From contig NZ_CP085990.1 of the NCBI RefSeq assembly GCF_020736705.1, positions 2,356,001-2,420,000 on the forward strand: a DNA stretch of 64,000 nt, read 5' to 3'. The notes below the pieces were generated by a model that worked only from the letters and a program-made list of their open reading frames with translations, made no database searches and was not told the DNA's origin. Numbering within the stretch: position 1 is the stretch's first letter; each line of letters starts with the position of its first letter. Both the position numbers and the translations under genes were made by a program. Below, piece by piece: positions 26,859 to 34,884 of this stretch. This stretch comes from Psychrobacter sanguinis. GTDB lineage: Bacteria; Pseudomonadota; Gammaproteobacteria; Pseudomonadales; Moraxellaceae.

Positions 26859-27713
26859 ATGAAAAAAAATACAAACAAGCCCGCGGATAACGCAAACAAG
26901 CCCAAGAAAAGCATAGTAGTAGGATCAGGCGTGCCCTGGATGCACAAAGGTTTAAATCAGCGACTGATCGCCAAGATACGACCGGTATCAGAGGATAACC
27001 TGGAAGGCGGCCAGGGCAAACAGACCTATAACCCCATTGAAGGTAATACCATTATTGCTGCGCTATTTGAAGATGGTGAGTTTACAGTTGAGTCTCAGTA
27101 CTCAACACCCTTTGAAACATCCAATCCTGAAGGTCGGATGCCCAATATGATGGGTATGATTCAATCGGGCGAACTGCCCGCATCAATGTATAGCATTTTT
27201 AACTTGGACTCAGAAACAGTGGATGACAGCGCGGTTAAGAGTGTTGCGGGCGACGCTGCTGACAAGCTACTTGGGTTAAAAGATAAGTCTACGTTTACTA
27301 AGATTAATAGCCGTCAAGTCTATACCTCATCAAGCTCAGTACGCATTAGTGGGACGCTTGTTTTTCAGGCGTGGGTTGATGCGGCCTCAGAAGTTGAGCG
27401 CGCATTGAATGTATTACAGCAATATGCATCACCTAGAAAGTTATCAGATGCGTCTTTAGTAGTGGGCACGCTTAGTGAGGGTGCTGATGGTATGTTTCCA
27501 TCGACCATACCCTCGCTTGTGCAGTTTCAATACGCTGGGAAAACATATAAGCCTATGTTTATTGAGAGCTTATCAGCACCTATTACGGCGCCGATGAATA
27601 AGAACGGCGACAGAATCGCGATTAAAGTACAAATAACATTACTATCCCTAACCGCATGGGATAAATACGACATAGCAAACCTAAGAGCATCATCTAACGG
27701 GGGCAAGAAATGA
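26859..27713 (+). CDS. Phage structural protein, tail cap / hub candidate
   Basis: A 284-residue protein two bases after the preceding stop. The second half has a beta pattern (VYTSSSSVRISGTLVFQAW, later YAGKTYKPMFIESLSAPI and KVQITLLSL) close to tube-initiator or cap proteins of the gp48/gp54 kind. The stop overlaps the next gene in an ATGA. Residues 1-25 are basic and disordered. The role is inferred from pattern only. Confidence 0.45.
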   Translation: MKKNTNKPADNANKPKKSIVVGSGVPWMHKGLNQRLIAKIRPVSEDNLEGGQGKQTYNPIEGNTIIAALFEDGEFTVESQYSTPFETSNPEGRMPNMMGMIQSGELPASMYSIFNLDSETVDDSAVKSVAGDAADKLLGLKDKSTFTKINSRQVYTSSSSVRISGTLVFQAWVDAASEVERALNVLQQYASPRKLSDASLVVGTLSEGADGMFPSTIPSLVQFQYAGKTYKPMFIESLSAPITAPMNKNGDRIAIKVQITLLSLTAWDKYDIANLRASSNGGKK

Positions 27714-28447
27714 CAGACGTTGCAGTAATGCAGTTACAGTTGCTTGAGCACACAGTACCAATGCCAGATCTTACTATTGGTCAAGCCATGGAGGTCGCCA
27801 AAATACCAGAGCGTTTTAACGAAAAGCGTATTAGCGCGTTAATTACGCTAGTTACAGGCTATCCGGAGTTGGCTGATAAGTTAACAGTACAAGAACGTTA
27901 TTATTTTTTATTAAACCAACAAGCTTTATCCCAAAACAAATATGCCGCTGAGAGTAATTTAAGCGAATATTTGATTGATACAGTCGAATCACTGGTACCA
28001 AAAGAGTATTTAGACGAGGAGACGCAAATAGGCGTACAACATATTAGAGGTGCTCATGTCTGCTTACTTGAAACGATATGTGAAAATTTGTTTGATTGGA
28101 CTTGCGGCCTTATGGCTTGCCAGCTTTTCGGCAATCTCAGCAGCATTGTGGGTGGTGATATGGTTTGGGACAAGCTAGACGATAGCTTAACCCAAAATGA
28201 GCTGAGCAAACAGGTCCTAGCGCGGGCCAAAACTATCAGCGATCTTAGTGAATTTGACTTTAACAACCTGGCTGAATTGTTTGATAGCCTCATATCTAAT
28301 TTATCGCATTATGTTGATACCAGTATTGATAACAAGGGTATTACGGTGATTGGGGAGGTTGCTGGCGAATACGTGCCAGCACGATTTCAAGCCCTTTTTG
28401 AGTTACGAGGGCATGCAAGACAGCTTGCACGATATATTGTTGAGTGA
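27710..28447 (+). CDS. Phage assembly protein, tail-chaperone candidate
   Basis: A 245-residue, mainly helical, acidic protein translated in an ATGA overlap with the previous gene. It resembles baseplate-hub or tail-assembly chaperones in size, charge and position, and a second helical frame (28,413-28,643) overlaps its 3' end by 35 bases. It has three Cys around residues 115-140 (CLLETICENLFDWTCG). No family motif is certain. Confidence 0.45.
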   Translation: MTDVAVMQLQLLEHTVPMPDLTIGQAMEVAKIPERFNEKRISALITLVTGYPELADKLTVQERYYFLLNQQALSQNKYAAESNLSEYLIDTVESLVPKEYLDEETQIGVQHIRGAHVCLLETICENLFDWTCGLMACQLFGNLSSIVGGDMVWDKLDDSLTQNELSKQVLARAKTISDLSEFDFNNLAELFDSLISNLSHYVDTSIDNKGITVIGEVAGEYVPARFQALFELRGHARQLARYIVE

Positions 28448-28643
28448 CATTGTTTTGCTGATGGAACATGGCCAAATGAGCATGTTTGAAGCGCTTAAAA
28501 TGAGTCTAAATTTTGTTGATCTTTATGATAGGTCGCAAGCATTTGATTATCGCTCAAAGATAATGGAGAGAGACACAACAGTCCAATTAGGACTGTACAA
28601 AAGGCTAGACGCTATCATCAAGATTTTAACAGCACGTCGGTAA
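28413..28643 (+). CDS. Small helical protein overlapping the assembly gene
   Basis: A 76-residue protein from the ATG at 28413 (MQDSLHDILLSD). It is helical with a basic end. It overlaps the upstream gene by 35 bases in the +1 frame. It could be translated by coupling (GAGGGC directly before the ATG, too close for a good SD) or as a frameshift extension of the 245-residue protein. The frame stays open upstream to about 28,350. Confidence 0.5.
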   Translation: MQDSLHDILLSDIVLLMEHGQMSMFEALKMSLNFVDLYDRSQAFDYRSKIMERDTTVQLGLYKRLDAIIKILTARR

Positions 28644-28677
28644 TAAACGTGCTCGGGTGTATGAAAAGGGGTGAAGG

Positions 28678-29196
28678 GTGCAACATAATATTGATACTGC
28701 AAAGCTTACTATCGGGCTAATTGCTAGCTCGGTAGCAAGTATATTTAGTGCGTCTGCTAGTGCAGTGGCATTTACGGATCAGCTCAATCAAACCCGTACT
28801 TTCTTGTATCTAAACATCCCAATTTGGGTATTCTTTTTTGCTGTATTGCTATTGAGCATGGTCGGTTCAGTGGCCTCTTTGCTTACTGATATTTATACAA
28901 GTGATATGGAGCAGCGACCTTCTGTGCTGCAACAAATGTTTCATCTTGCTGGTGGGTTTTTTAGTGGAATTATTGGAGCGTTCGTTTTATTGCCAGCGCT
29001 TACCGATGCTGCAAGCCCACCGATTGAAGTTATGCTGATGACAGCGTTGGTTATGTCATTTTCAGGTGTGGTACTTATCAACAACCTAGGTGACTTAAAG
29101 CGTGATAAAGAACTCCAAGACTCAGTACGTAAGCTATTAATTAGCAGGGTGTCATGGCTGGCCAACATCTTCACTAAGGGAAATGGGGATAGGTAA
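28678..29196 (+). CDS. Holin-like membrane protein
   Basis: A 172-residue protein starting at GTG 28678, since an in-frame stop lies six bases before it; AAAAGGGG gives the ribosome site. Four hydrophobic segments (residues 10-30, 44-64, 86-106 and 113-133) and a basic C-terminus. It is followed by another small membrane protein and the endolysin, the classical lysis cassette order. It could be holin or antiholin. Confidence 0.6.
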   Translation: MQHNIDTAKLTIGLIASSVASIFSASASAVAFTDQLNQTRTFLYLNIPIWVFFFAVLLLSMVGSVASLLTDIYTSDMEQRPSVLQQMFHLAGGFFSGIIGAFVLLPALTDAASPPIEVMLMTALVMSFSGVVLINNLGDLKRDKELQDSVRKLLISRVSWLANIFTKGNGDR

Positions 29197-29198
29197 AA

Positions 29199-29537
29199 AT
29201 GGAACATCTAATCATCATCAACTTGCAAGTCATTAATAATATAACACCGTACCTTGGATTGTTTATGTGTGCAGTCGTTATGTTTAGTGGCAGATATTGC
29301 ACCAACCGTAAATCAACTTCGACGTTGATAGTGCTTTATGCATTTATATGGCTGGGGCTTTTATGGGCCGATGTTGGTAGTGATGTATTTGTACCGTCTA
29401 GGCATACCATTCTAGCAAGAGTGTTGCTCATTCTATCAATGGCAGTGCTCATGCTTGATATAGCGGGCAGCACCAAAAGAGTTAGTGAGCTTAAAAGTAA
29501 GATAAGAGAATTTAGAGAAAATGACAGCAAAAATTAG
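29199..29537 (+). CDS. Second holin/antiholin-like membrane protein
   Basis: A 112-residue protein two bases after the previous gene, with three hydrophobic segments (residues 13-30, 41-59 and 67-85) and a charged C-terminal helix (KSKIREFREND). That is a class I/three-TM holin layout. The endolysin gene begins inside its last 17 bases, so the two are translated together. Confidence 0.6.
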   Translation: MEHLIIINLQVINNITPYLGLFMCAVVMFSGRYCTNRKSTSTLIVLYAFIWLGLLWADVGSDVFVPSRHTILARVLLILSMAVLMLDIAGSTKRVSELKSKIREFRENDSKN

Positions 29538-30204
29538 AGAAAACATCAAGAGATTGCAAGGGCAGGCTGGTGCCAAAGCCGATGGGTTATGGGGCCTGAA
29601 CTCGCAAAAAGCTTTGACTGATTCTGGCAAGCGACTTGGCTATGAGCCTGGCAAACTTGCTAGACACTTTGGACTACTCAAACAATCCCAGGTTAATGGG
29701 TTTGATAGTATTTTAGATGCTTGCAACCAATACGGCGGCAACGCTATTAATCCACTTTATTTTGCTTATATGCTAGCTACTACCTGGCATGAAACAGCAA
29801 GAACCATGAGGCCCATCGAAGAATACGGAAAAGGCCGTGGTAGGCCTTATGGTAGTCGTATTGATATCCATGGCGGCAGGTATTCTGATTTACTTCCAAT
29901 TTACTATGGCCGTGGTTATGTGCAGCTAACCTGGTTAACAAACTATGTCTTGATGCGTAAATTACTAGGTGTAGATTTTGTGAATAAGCCTGAGCTGGCA
30001 CTAGACCCAAAACATGCAGCAGATATTATGATCGTTGGCATGCTGGAAGGTCATTTCACTGGCAAATCACTATCAAGATACATAAGATATGGTTCGTTTG
30101 AGCAGTTTAAAAACGCTCGTCGAGTCATTAACGGTACTGACAAAGACACACTGATAGCAGGGTACGCAATCAAATTTTTAGACTGCCTGACGCTGATCAA
30201 ATAA
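29521..30204 (+). CDS. Endolysin, GH19 chitinase/lysozyme-like
   Basis: A 227-residue protein. Residues 1-50 look like a small peptidoglycan-binding module (LQGQAGAKADGLWGLNSQKAL). The rest is a GH19-type lysozyme domain: catalytic Glu in TWHETA (E91), the second acid region in GRGRPYGSRID, and the substrate loop YYGRGYVQLTW, a family hallmark. It lacks a signal peptide, so release needs the holins encoded just upstream. It cleaves the peptidoglycan glycan strand. The gene is followed by a strong terminator. Confidence 0.85.
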   Translation: MTAKIRENIKRLQGQAGAKADGLWGLNSQKALTDSGKRLGYEPGKLARHFGLLKQSQVNGFDSILDACNQYGGNAINPLYFAYMLATTWHETARTMRPIEEYGKGRGRPYGSRIDIHGGRYSDLLPIYYGRGYVQLTWLTNYVLMRKLLGVDFVNKPELALDPKHAADIMIVGMLEGHFTGKSLSRYIRYGSFEQFKNARRVINGTDKDTLIAGYAIKFLDCLTLIK

Positions 30205-30217
30205 TCTTTGTGAGTAA

Positions 30218-30253
30218 GGGCTGCGTTACCAGTTAGCGTGGCTCTTTTTTTTT
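30218..30253 (+). terminator. Terminator after the lysis cassette
   Basis: GGGCTGCGTTA (30218-30228) pairs with TAGCGTGGCTC (30234-30244), partly through G-U pairs, and nine Ts follow. It closes the darA-to-lysin unit. Confidence 0.75.
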
Positions 30254-30260
30254 GCCTCTA

Positions 30261-30300
30261 GGAACACGCAATCAGGGCGTAGAACAATCATTGCGATAAT
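30261..30300 (+). promoter_or_regulatory. Predicted phage late promoter, copy E (LPD1 gene)
   Basis: GGAACACGCA at 30261-30270 and GATAAT at 30295-30300, the same offset as in the other copies and the same hexamer as copy B. Here the terminator lies upstream instead of over the start site, and a separate GAGG ribosome site precedes the ATG at 30337. Predicted +1 near 30307 leaves a 30-base leader, as in the other copies. Confidence 0.6.
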
Positions 30301-30336
30301 GTGTATAACACTGTATAACGACAATGAGGTTAATAA

Positions 30337-32691
30337 ATGAATGAGACAGTACAGCTTATCAGCAATCTTGAGACCTTGAGATTGTCGCTGGAAAACTTTA
30401 ACGATCCTAGCGATGAGCCACAGCGGAAAGCGGTTATAAGCGGCCTAAAAGCGCTTGGGATGAATTATCAGCCTGAAAATAACGTTAAGGATGGCTTTAG
30501 TGATAACCCAAACGATAATAACTATCGGTATGCTGATACGGGTTATATTGCCGGCTCTAAAAAAGAGCTGGCAAGTAACCGCATAAAACAGTTGGCCAAA
30601 GATGGGGTTGCTGTAAAAGTTAAAGACATAGATTGGTCGGAAATTGAAACTGATGCGCTGCTTGCTGAGTCCCTAATTAAAAAATCAAACATTATGGGTC
30701 AGGTTGACTACAATGAGTTAAAAGATAATGGTATTGAGCCTGGTACCGCTTTTTTAATTCAAAAAATATTGGCATCTGTGGCAACAGAGCCTCATTGGGA
30801 CTTAGTTGAATTTGCTAAAAACTCTTATGCTGGTCGTAGAAACATAAGCTACAATCAAGATCAATTACTCGCATTTGCAAGATTAACAGATGAGTTTGGC
30901 GCAGCTCAGCAAAAGCAGATGATGCGTAAAGCTTATGTGGCAGGTATTGATACGTTAAAAGCGCGCATTAGTAAGTGTGTCACACCTCGTGATTTGTACA
31001 ATGAACTTGTGGCTATCGCAGGTGAACTTGGTGGTTCAATGCTTAGTTCGGACGTCGCAGATAAATATAAAACGTTGTCCGCAGAGCAAGATGCATTAAG
31101 AACTGAGATGGAAGAGGAGAGTGAGGCGTTATACAAAGAAGCGATTGCTGGGCTTGCTGCAATGGCCAAGGAAGAGGGTGTAAACCCAATTGAATATAAT
31201 ATACAAAAGTGGGTAATGAGCTGGGCTACAGAAAAATACCCCGAACGCCAGTTTAGTGGTAGTTACATTGGTAAAGGCATTGTTGACACAAATAAGTTTG
31301 AAAAGTGGAAAGAGTATACTGTTGCTTTAAAAGCTATCAATGCAATAGGGGCATTTGAGACATTAACTACAAATAGGAACATTCAGCAATGGGTTGCTCT
31401 TGGTGAGAGATTTTGGGCAATTATTGAGCGTACTTCATCAGCCTTTGTTAAACACCTAAACCTAGCCATAGATGGTAAATATGACGACTGGGGACTGACT
31501 ATTACAGATAGCAGCAAGACTGGAAGTGGTGGCAAAAAAGGTAAGAAAAAAACAACTTTTGAATTAATTGTTGCTGAACAAATTGAGCGTAAGGGCGGGA
31601 AAGAAGTTGTCATCAACTCTACCAAAGAGCTTAAAGATGAATTTGGCTTCAGAGATATTCAATCAGGAGATTGGATTTTAAAAGAAAAATCTAGTGCTGA
31701 ATTTCATGTGAAGAATACGGCAGCAGCCATGTTTGATTTGTCAGATATTATCGGTATTGACCATAAAGCCCTTGGATTTAACGGTAGATTAGCAATGGCT
31801 TTTGGTGCGCGTGGTAGAGGAGGAGCGCTTGCTCATTATGAGCCAGTTCAGCGCGTCATTAACTTAACCAAAATGCGTGGTGGTGGCTCGCTTGGCCATG
31901 AATGGTTTCATGCTATCGATAACATTTTAGGTGAAGTACTAGGTAATGAAGAAGCTGTTGGAGCCAATAATTTTTTAACAGAAAATCCAAGCCTTGCTAG
32001 TAACCCTAAAATTTCAAACGCCTTTAAAGATTTGCAAGATGCCATGTTCATTGGTGATACCTATACACCTGAAGTGTTTAAGCTTACAGAAAAAGATATT
32101 GAGCTGGCAAAATTAAATATTAATCCCGATAAGCTTAATAGGACGACAAAAGCAATCTTAGATGCAGGCAATGCCAGCGGCGCTGTAAGAGCGATTGACG
32201 ATATGTATGGCAGAACAAATAGAAGCCGCCGTAGCAAACGGCATACAGTATGGCGAAAAGTGGCGGCTGCATATTATAATCAAGATAAGGCAGGAGAAAC
32301 TGTCGTTCTTGAAACCGGTCCTATATCGTCTAAATATAAAGCAAATTCGGTATCTCTTGATGGAACACGCGCCAAGCCGTATTGGTCTACAACAGTTGAA
32401 ATGGCGGCAAGGGCATTTCAGGCGTATCTTGAGGATGGTTTAGAGGCGCAAGGACGCCGTAATGACTACTTGAGTTATGGTGCTAACAATGATTTATACG
32501 ATAGCGCCCATAAGGCTTATCCTGAGGGTGACGAGCGTGCCCGTATTAATGCGGCATTTGATAAGCTATTCAAAGTAATCAAAGATGAGAAGGTATTCGA
32601 AAATGCATCAGCCGATGAAGCTTTGATGGACTCTATTTTTGGCAGGCAGCCAAATAATAATTTAGCGTTAGATCATTTGATTCGGTGGTAG
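30337..32691 (+). CDS. Large phage protein with LPD1-type domain and HExxH motif
   Basis: A 784-residue protein with its own late promoter. Residues 40-75 hold a repeat of RYADTGYIAGSKKELAS type. The region 405-545 fits the LPD1 (large polyvalent protein) domain: FGFRDIQSGDWI, then ALGFNGRLAMAFGARGRGG, INLTKMRGGGSLGHEWF and HAIDN. H521-E-x-x-H525 has the look of a zinc-metallopeptidase helix, with D528 a possible further ligand. Residues 570-784 contain more helical segments and end LDHLIRW. LPD1 proteins are carried in phage and plasmid polyproteins with other effector domains. A protease cutting host or phage proteins at infection is a hypothesis only. Confidence 0.6.
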   Translation: MNETVQLISNLETLRLSLENFNDPSDEPQRKAVISGLKALGMNYQPENNVKDGFSDNPNDNNYRYADTGYIAGSKKELASNRIKQLAKDGVAVKVKDIDWSEIETDALLAESLIKKSNIMGQVDYNELKDNGIEPGTAFLIQKILASVATEPHWDLVEFAKNSYAGRRNISYNQDQLLAFARLTDEFGAAQQKQMMRKAYVAGIDTLKARISKCVTPRDLYNELVAIAGELGGSMLSSDVADKYKTLSAEQDALRTEMEEESEALYKEAIAGLAAMAKEEGVNPIEYNIQKWVMSWATEKYPERQFSGSYIGKGIVDTNKFEKWKEYTVALKAINAIGAFETLTTNRNIQQWVALGERFWAIIERTSSAFVKHLNLAIDGKYDDWGLTITDSSKTGSGGKKGKKKTTFELIVAEQIERKGGKEVVINSTKELKDEFGFRDIQSGDWILKEKSSAEFHVKNTAAAMFDLSDIIGIDHKALGFNGRLAMAFGARGRGGALAHYEPVQRVINLTKMRGGGSLGHEWFHAIDNILGEVLGNEEAVGANNFLTENPSLASNPKISNAFKDLQDAMFIGDTYTPEVFKLTEKDIELAKLNINPDKLNRTTKAILDAGNASGAVRAIDDMYGRTNRSRRSKRHTVWRKVAAAYYNQDKAGETVVLETGPISSKYKANSVSLDGTRAKPYWSTTVEMAARAFQAYLEDGLEAQGRRNDYLSYGANNDLYDSAHKAYPEGDERARINAAFDKLFKVIKDEKVFENASADEALMDSIFGRQPNNNLALDHLIRW

Positions 32692-32780
32692 CTTGAACTA
32701 CGAAACAGCATATTCATATTACGGGGAGTGAGTTTTAGTGAAGAAATTCCCTCCTTTTGTAAAAACTAAGTAGGGAAGTG

Positions 32781-33641
32781 CTAATTCAAATTTCTATACT
32801 TTACTCTTTCAGCGTTTGCTAGCCAAATTAAAGGAGCAACAATTAAAGTTCCTCCAACCAGTAAGCTTAAATTTGGTACTTCATTAAACCATATAATGCC
32901 TACAATTACTGCGACTAGTAATCCAGAGTATTCAGCACTAGAAACTTTGTGGGCTTCGATGTTTTTGTATACTTCTACACATATTCCGGCATAAATTAAA
33001 ATAAAAACATTTGATAGAGCTGCTATAGTAAGCGATTCCCAGCTAAACGGGCTGTTTTCCCATAAAGCTAATACTAAGGCAGTAGGTGTCCCCACTAAAT
33101 TAGTCAATAATAAAGTTTGATAAACGGTATGGTTTTGAGGCAGTTTTCTTACTAAAAGATTATTTATAGCAATTGTGGCCGCTACTAAAAGCGCAAATAT
33201 TGCGCCTATGTTGATTTGCTTAGGTTGAACAATAATCAAAATGCCGATAAAACCCAGGATAGATACAATAATTGTTGAAGGGCTTAAGTTATCCTTATAT
33301 AACAAAAAGCCTATTGGTAACATAAGAAGCGGGGCTGCGTAAAAAATAGCATTTGCAGTTGCCAGGGGGAGGGATTGAAGGGATATTACCATGAATACCA
33401 CACCAATTAACCAAATATGACTGCGAACAAAATGCCATTTTATCTCATTAAACAACTTCTGTTTTTTGTTAATCAAAGAAAGTGGTAAAAGCATAGCAAC
33501 AGCGGTCAACTGCCGAAAAAGAATAAATTGATATAACGCTGTTTCAGCTGGCAAGTCTTTTATTAGTGCATCTGAAAATACTGCAAAAATATTTCCCACT
33601 ACTAAAAGGGTCATACCTAATGCTACGCTGATTTTTGGCAT
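32781..33641 (-). CDS. EamA/DMT-family transporter
   Basis: About 286 residues with ten hydrophobic segments in two EamA halves (for example ALGMTLLVVGNIFAVFSD and the mirrored IFALLVAATIAINNLLV). The start at 33641 has AGGAG five bases upstream; the longer frame to 33683 reads through a terminator hairpin. DMT transporters export small metabolites or drugs; the substrate is unknown. It lies between the late genes and the integrase, on the opposite strand, a typical place for lysogenic-conversion genes. Confidence 0.8.
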   Translation of the reverse strand: MPKISVALGMTLLVVGNIFAVFSDALIKDLPAETALYQFILFRQLTAVAMLLPLSLINKKQKLFNEIKWHFVRSHIWLIGVVFMVISLQSLPLATANAIFYAAPLLMLPIGFLLYKDNLSPSTIIVSILGFIGILIIVQPKQINIGAIFALLVAATIAINNLLVRKLPQNHTVYQTLLLTNLVGTPTALVLALWENSPFSWESLTIAALSNVFILIYAGICVEVYKNIEAHKVSSAEYSGLLVAVIVGIIWFNEVPNLSLLVGGTLIVAPLIWLANAERVKYRNLN

Positions 33642-33665
33642 CATCGCTCCTATTGCGTTTACAAA

Positions 33666-33695
33666 AAGCCCTTCTAGGTCCACCTAGAAGGGCTT
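33666..33695 (-). terminator. Terminator after the DUF2798 gene
   Basis: AAGCCCTTCTAGGT (33666-33679) pairs with ACCTAGAAGGGCTT (33682-33695); on the minus strand five Ts follow. It separates the small membrane gene from the transporter. Confidence 0.85.
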
Positions 33696-33731
33696 AGTTA
33701 TACTTATTGAAAGATATTTAGATCATAAATA

Positions 33732-33950
33732 TTAAAGACCGGTGATTCGTTTGATAAAATTATAAGCCAAAGGTAATGCGATTACTTGTAAGATAGGAGC
33801 AATAACAATCGACTCAATTAAGACTACAGTTGGTAGGGTGAAATCTTGCATGTAAGGATCAAGGACTATTGATACGATTAATAGGCTTGGATATAAAGCC
33901 ACCATCCCTATAAGAGATGATATGAAGAGCTCTTTGACTCTATGGTTCAT
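33732..33950 (-). CDS. Small two-TM protein, DUF2798-like
   Basis: A 72-residue protein with two hydrophobic segments (residues 10-30 and 40-62) and basic ends, the DUF2798 layout in which a first helix is followed by a PxxxxxxPxAY-type second helix (IAPILQVIALPLAYNF). Function of the family is unknown. It has its own terminator downstream and belongs to the moron group by the integrase. Confidence 0.6.
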   Translation of the reverse strand: MNHRVKELFISSLIGMVALYPSLLIVSIVLDPYMQDFTLPTVVLIESIVIAPILQVIALPLAYNFIKRITGL

Positions 33951-33980
33951 AATTTTGCCATCCTCTCTACCTTTATAATA

Positions 33981-34391
33981 TTACTGTATAGATATTTTAA
34001 GATTGTACTTTGGAGTCTTGCCTAGTCTAGCCTGAGAGCGAGGCTGAAGCACCCGAAGCTCGTATTCTCCTGAATAAGGAAGAGTATAATTACCTTGAGC
34101 GTCTAATTCTGGAGAATATTGACCCATATACACTGAGTCTTTTAGCTTATCATGAAATAAATAAGCATCTACATTTCCACCATCTATTTTAACTTTTAAT
34201 TTTTGACCTTTATTTGCTATAAAATGATATGAATAATACTGGTAGCCTATAATTTGGCCTGTATAACTAGAGGATGTTGTTCCCTTGGCGAATCTTACTT
34301 CGATTGGCTTAGTCTCATTACATGCCATGGCATACGAACTGCTTGCTAATAAAGCTACAGAAGTTAACAGGGTAGGAATTAAGTTTTTCAT
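33981..34391 (-). CDS. Secreted small beta-rich protein
   Basis: A 136-residue protein from the ATG at 34391 with GAGG five bases before it. A signal peptide (SVALLASSSYAMA then C) ends near residue 24. The mature part has a beta pattern with YHFIANKGQKLKVKI and YSGEYELRVL, resembling the bacterial pre-peptidase C-terminal (PPC) or inhibitor-like small periplasmic domains. It is likely periplasmic. Its place in the prophage suggests an envelope-related lysogenic trait; no function is proven. Confidence 0.6.
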   Translation of the reverse strand: MKNLIPTLLTSVALLASSSYAMACNETKPIEVRFAKGTTSSSYTGQIIGYQYYSYHFIANKGQKLKVKIDGGNVDAYLFHDKLKDSVYMGQYSPELDAQGNYTLPYSGEYELRVLQPRSQARLGKTPKYNLKISIQ

Positions 34392-34411
34392 ACTCACCTC
34401 TATTGTTTACA

Positions 34412-34548
34412 ATATGAAACATCCACTAAGAGCTAGCCAAGCCTTTGCTTATATATTAGAGTTAAGATCAGACTTTAAAGGCAGTACCCATTCTCTAAGA
34501 CCTTTGGTCACGTTTGACAATCTCGCGGGTATAGCCCTCTCGATTTAG
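34412..34548 (+). other. Short open segment ending DNLAGIALSI, possible genome repeat
   Basis: A 45-codon frame (MKHPLRASQAFAYILELR start, LVTFDNLAGIALSI end) that I take to be a dispersed short sequence in this genus rather than a gene, because similar peptide ends recur beside many unrelated genes in my memory of Psychrobacter annotation. There is no ribosome site. It needs a genome search. Confidence 0.25.
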
Positions 34549-34669
34549 CTACGAGAGGAAGTAGTCATATAATATCACATTAATAATAAACACAAAATAT
34601 ACATAAATATACTTAAAGCCACTAATTTTTTTTAGAAAAATTGGTTAATAAATATGAGGGTTATTTTAC

Positions 34670-34873
34670 GTGAATATTAAATTTTTTCTGGCTCTACTAT
34701 TTATGTTTGTGATAGGTGGATATTTGGGTTTTAAGACGCATGAAATCTATTACGATGATATTTGTTTGGATATGGGTGGAGGCAAAAATCCAGGAAATCA
34801 TCCTATTTGCGTTATCTCCAACGAGCCGTCTATGAATTACCCACCACCTATAGAGAGGGTGGGTAGTGCATGA
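34670..34873 (+). CDS. Small one-TM protein next to the integrase
   Basis: A 67-residue frame starting at GTG 34670, with one hydrophobic segment (FFLALLFMFVIGGYLG) and a Cys/Gly-rich outside part (DICLDMGGGKNPGNHPICV). It ends 11 bases before the end of the convergent integrase gene. A weak GAGGG lies about 13 bases upstream. It may be a real small envelope protein; coding status is uncertain. Confidence 0.45.
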   Translation: MNIKFFLALLFMFVIGGYLGFKTHEIYYDDICLDMGGGKNPGNHPICVISNEPSMNYPPPIERVGSA

Positions 34874-34884
34874 ACAATTGTAGC

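Noticed and set aside
32362..32400. GGAACACGCGCC as another late promoter
   Set aside because: It lies within the LPD1 coding frame and has no -10-like hexamer at the fixed offset (TTGAAA there).
34285..34411. Plus-strand frame opposite the secreted-protein gene
   Set aside because: It is antisense to a gene with a good signal peptide and ribosome site.
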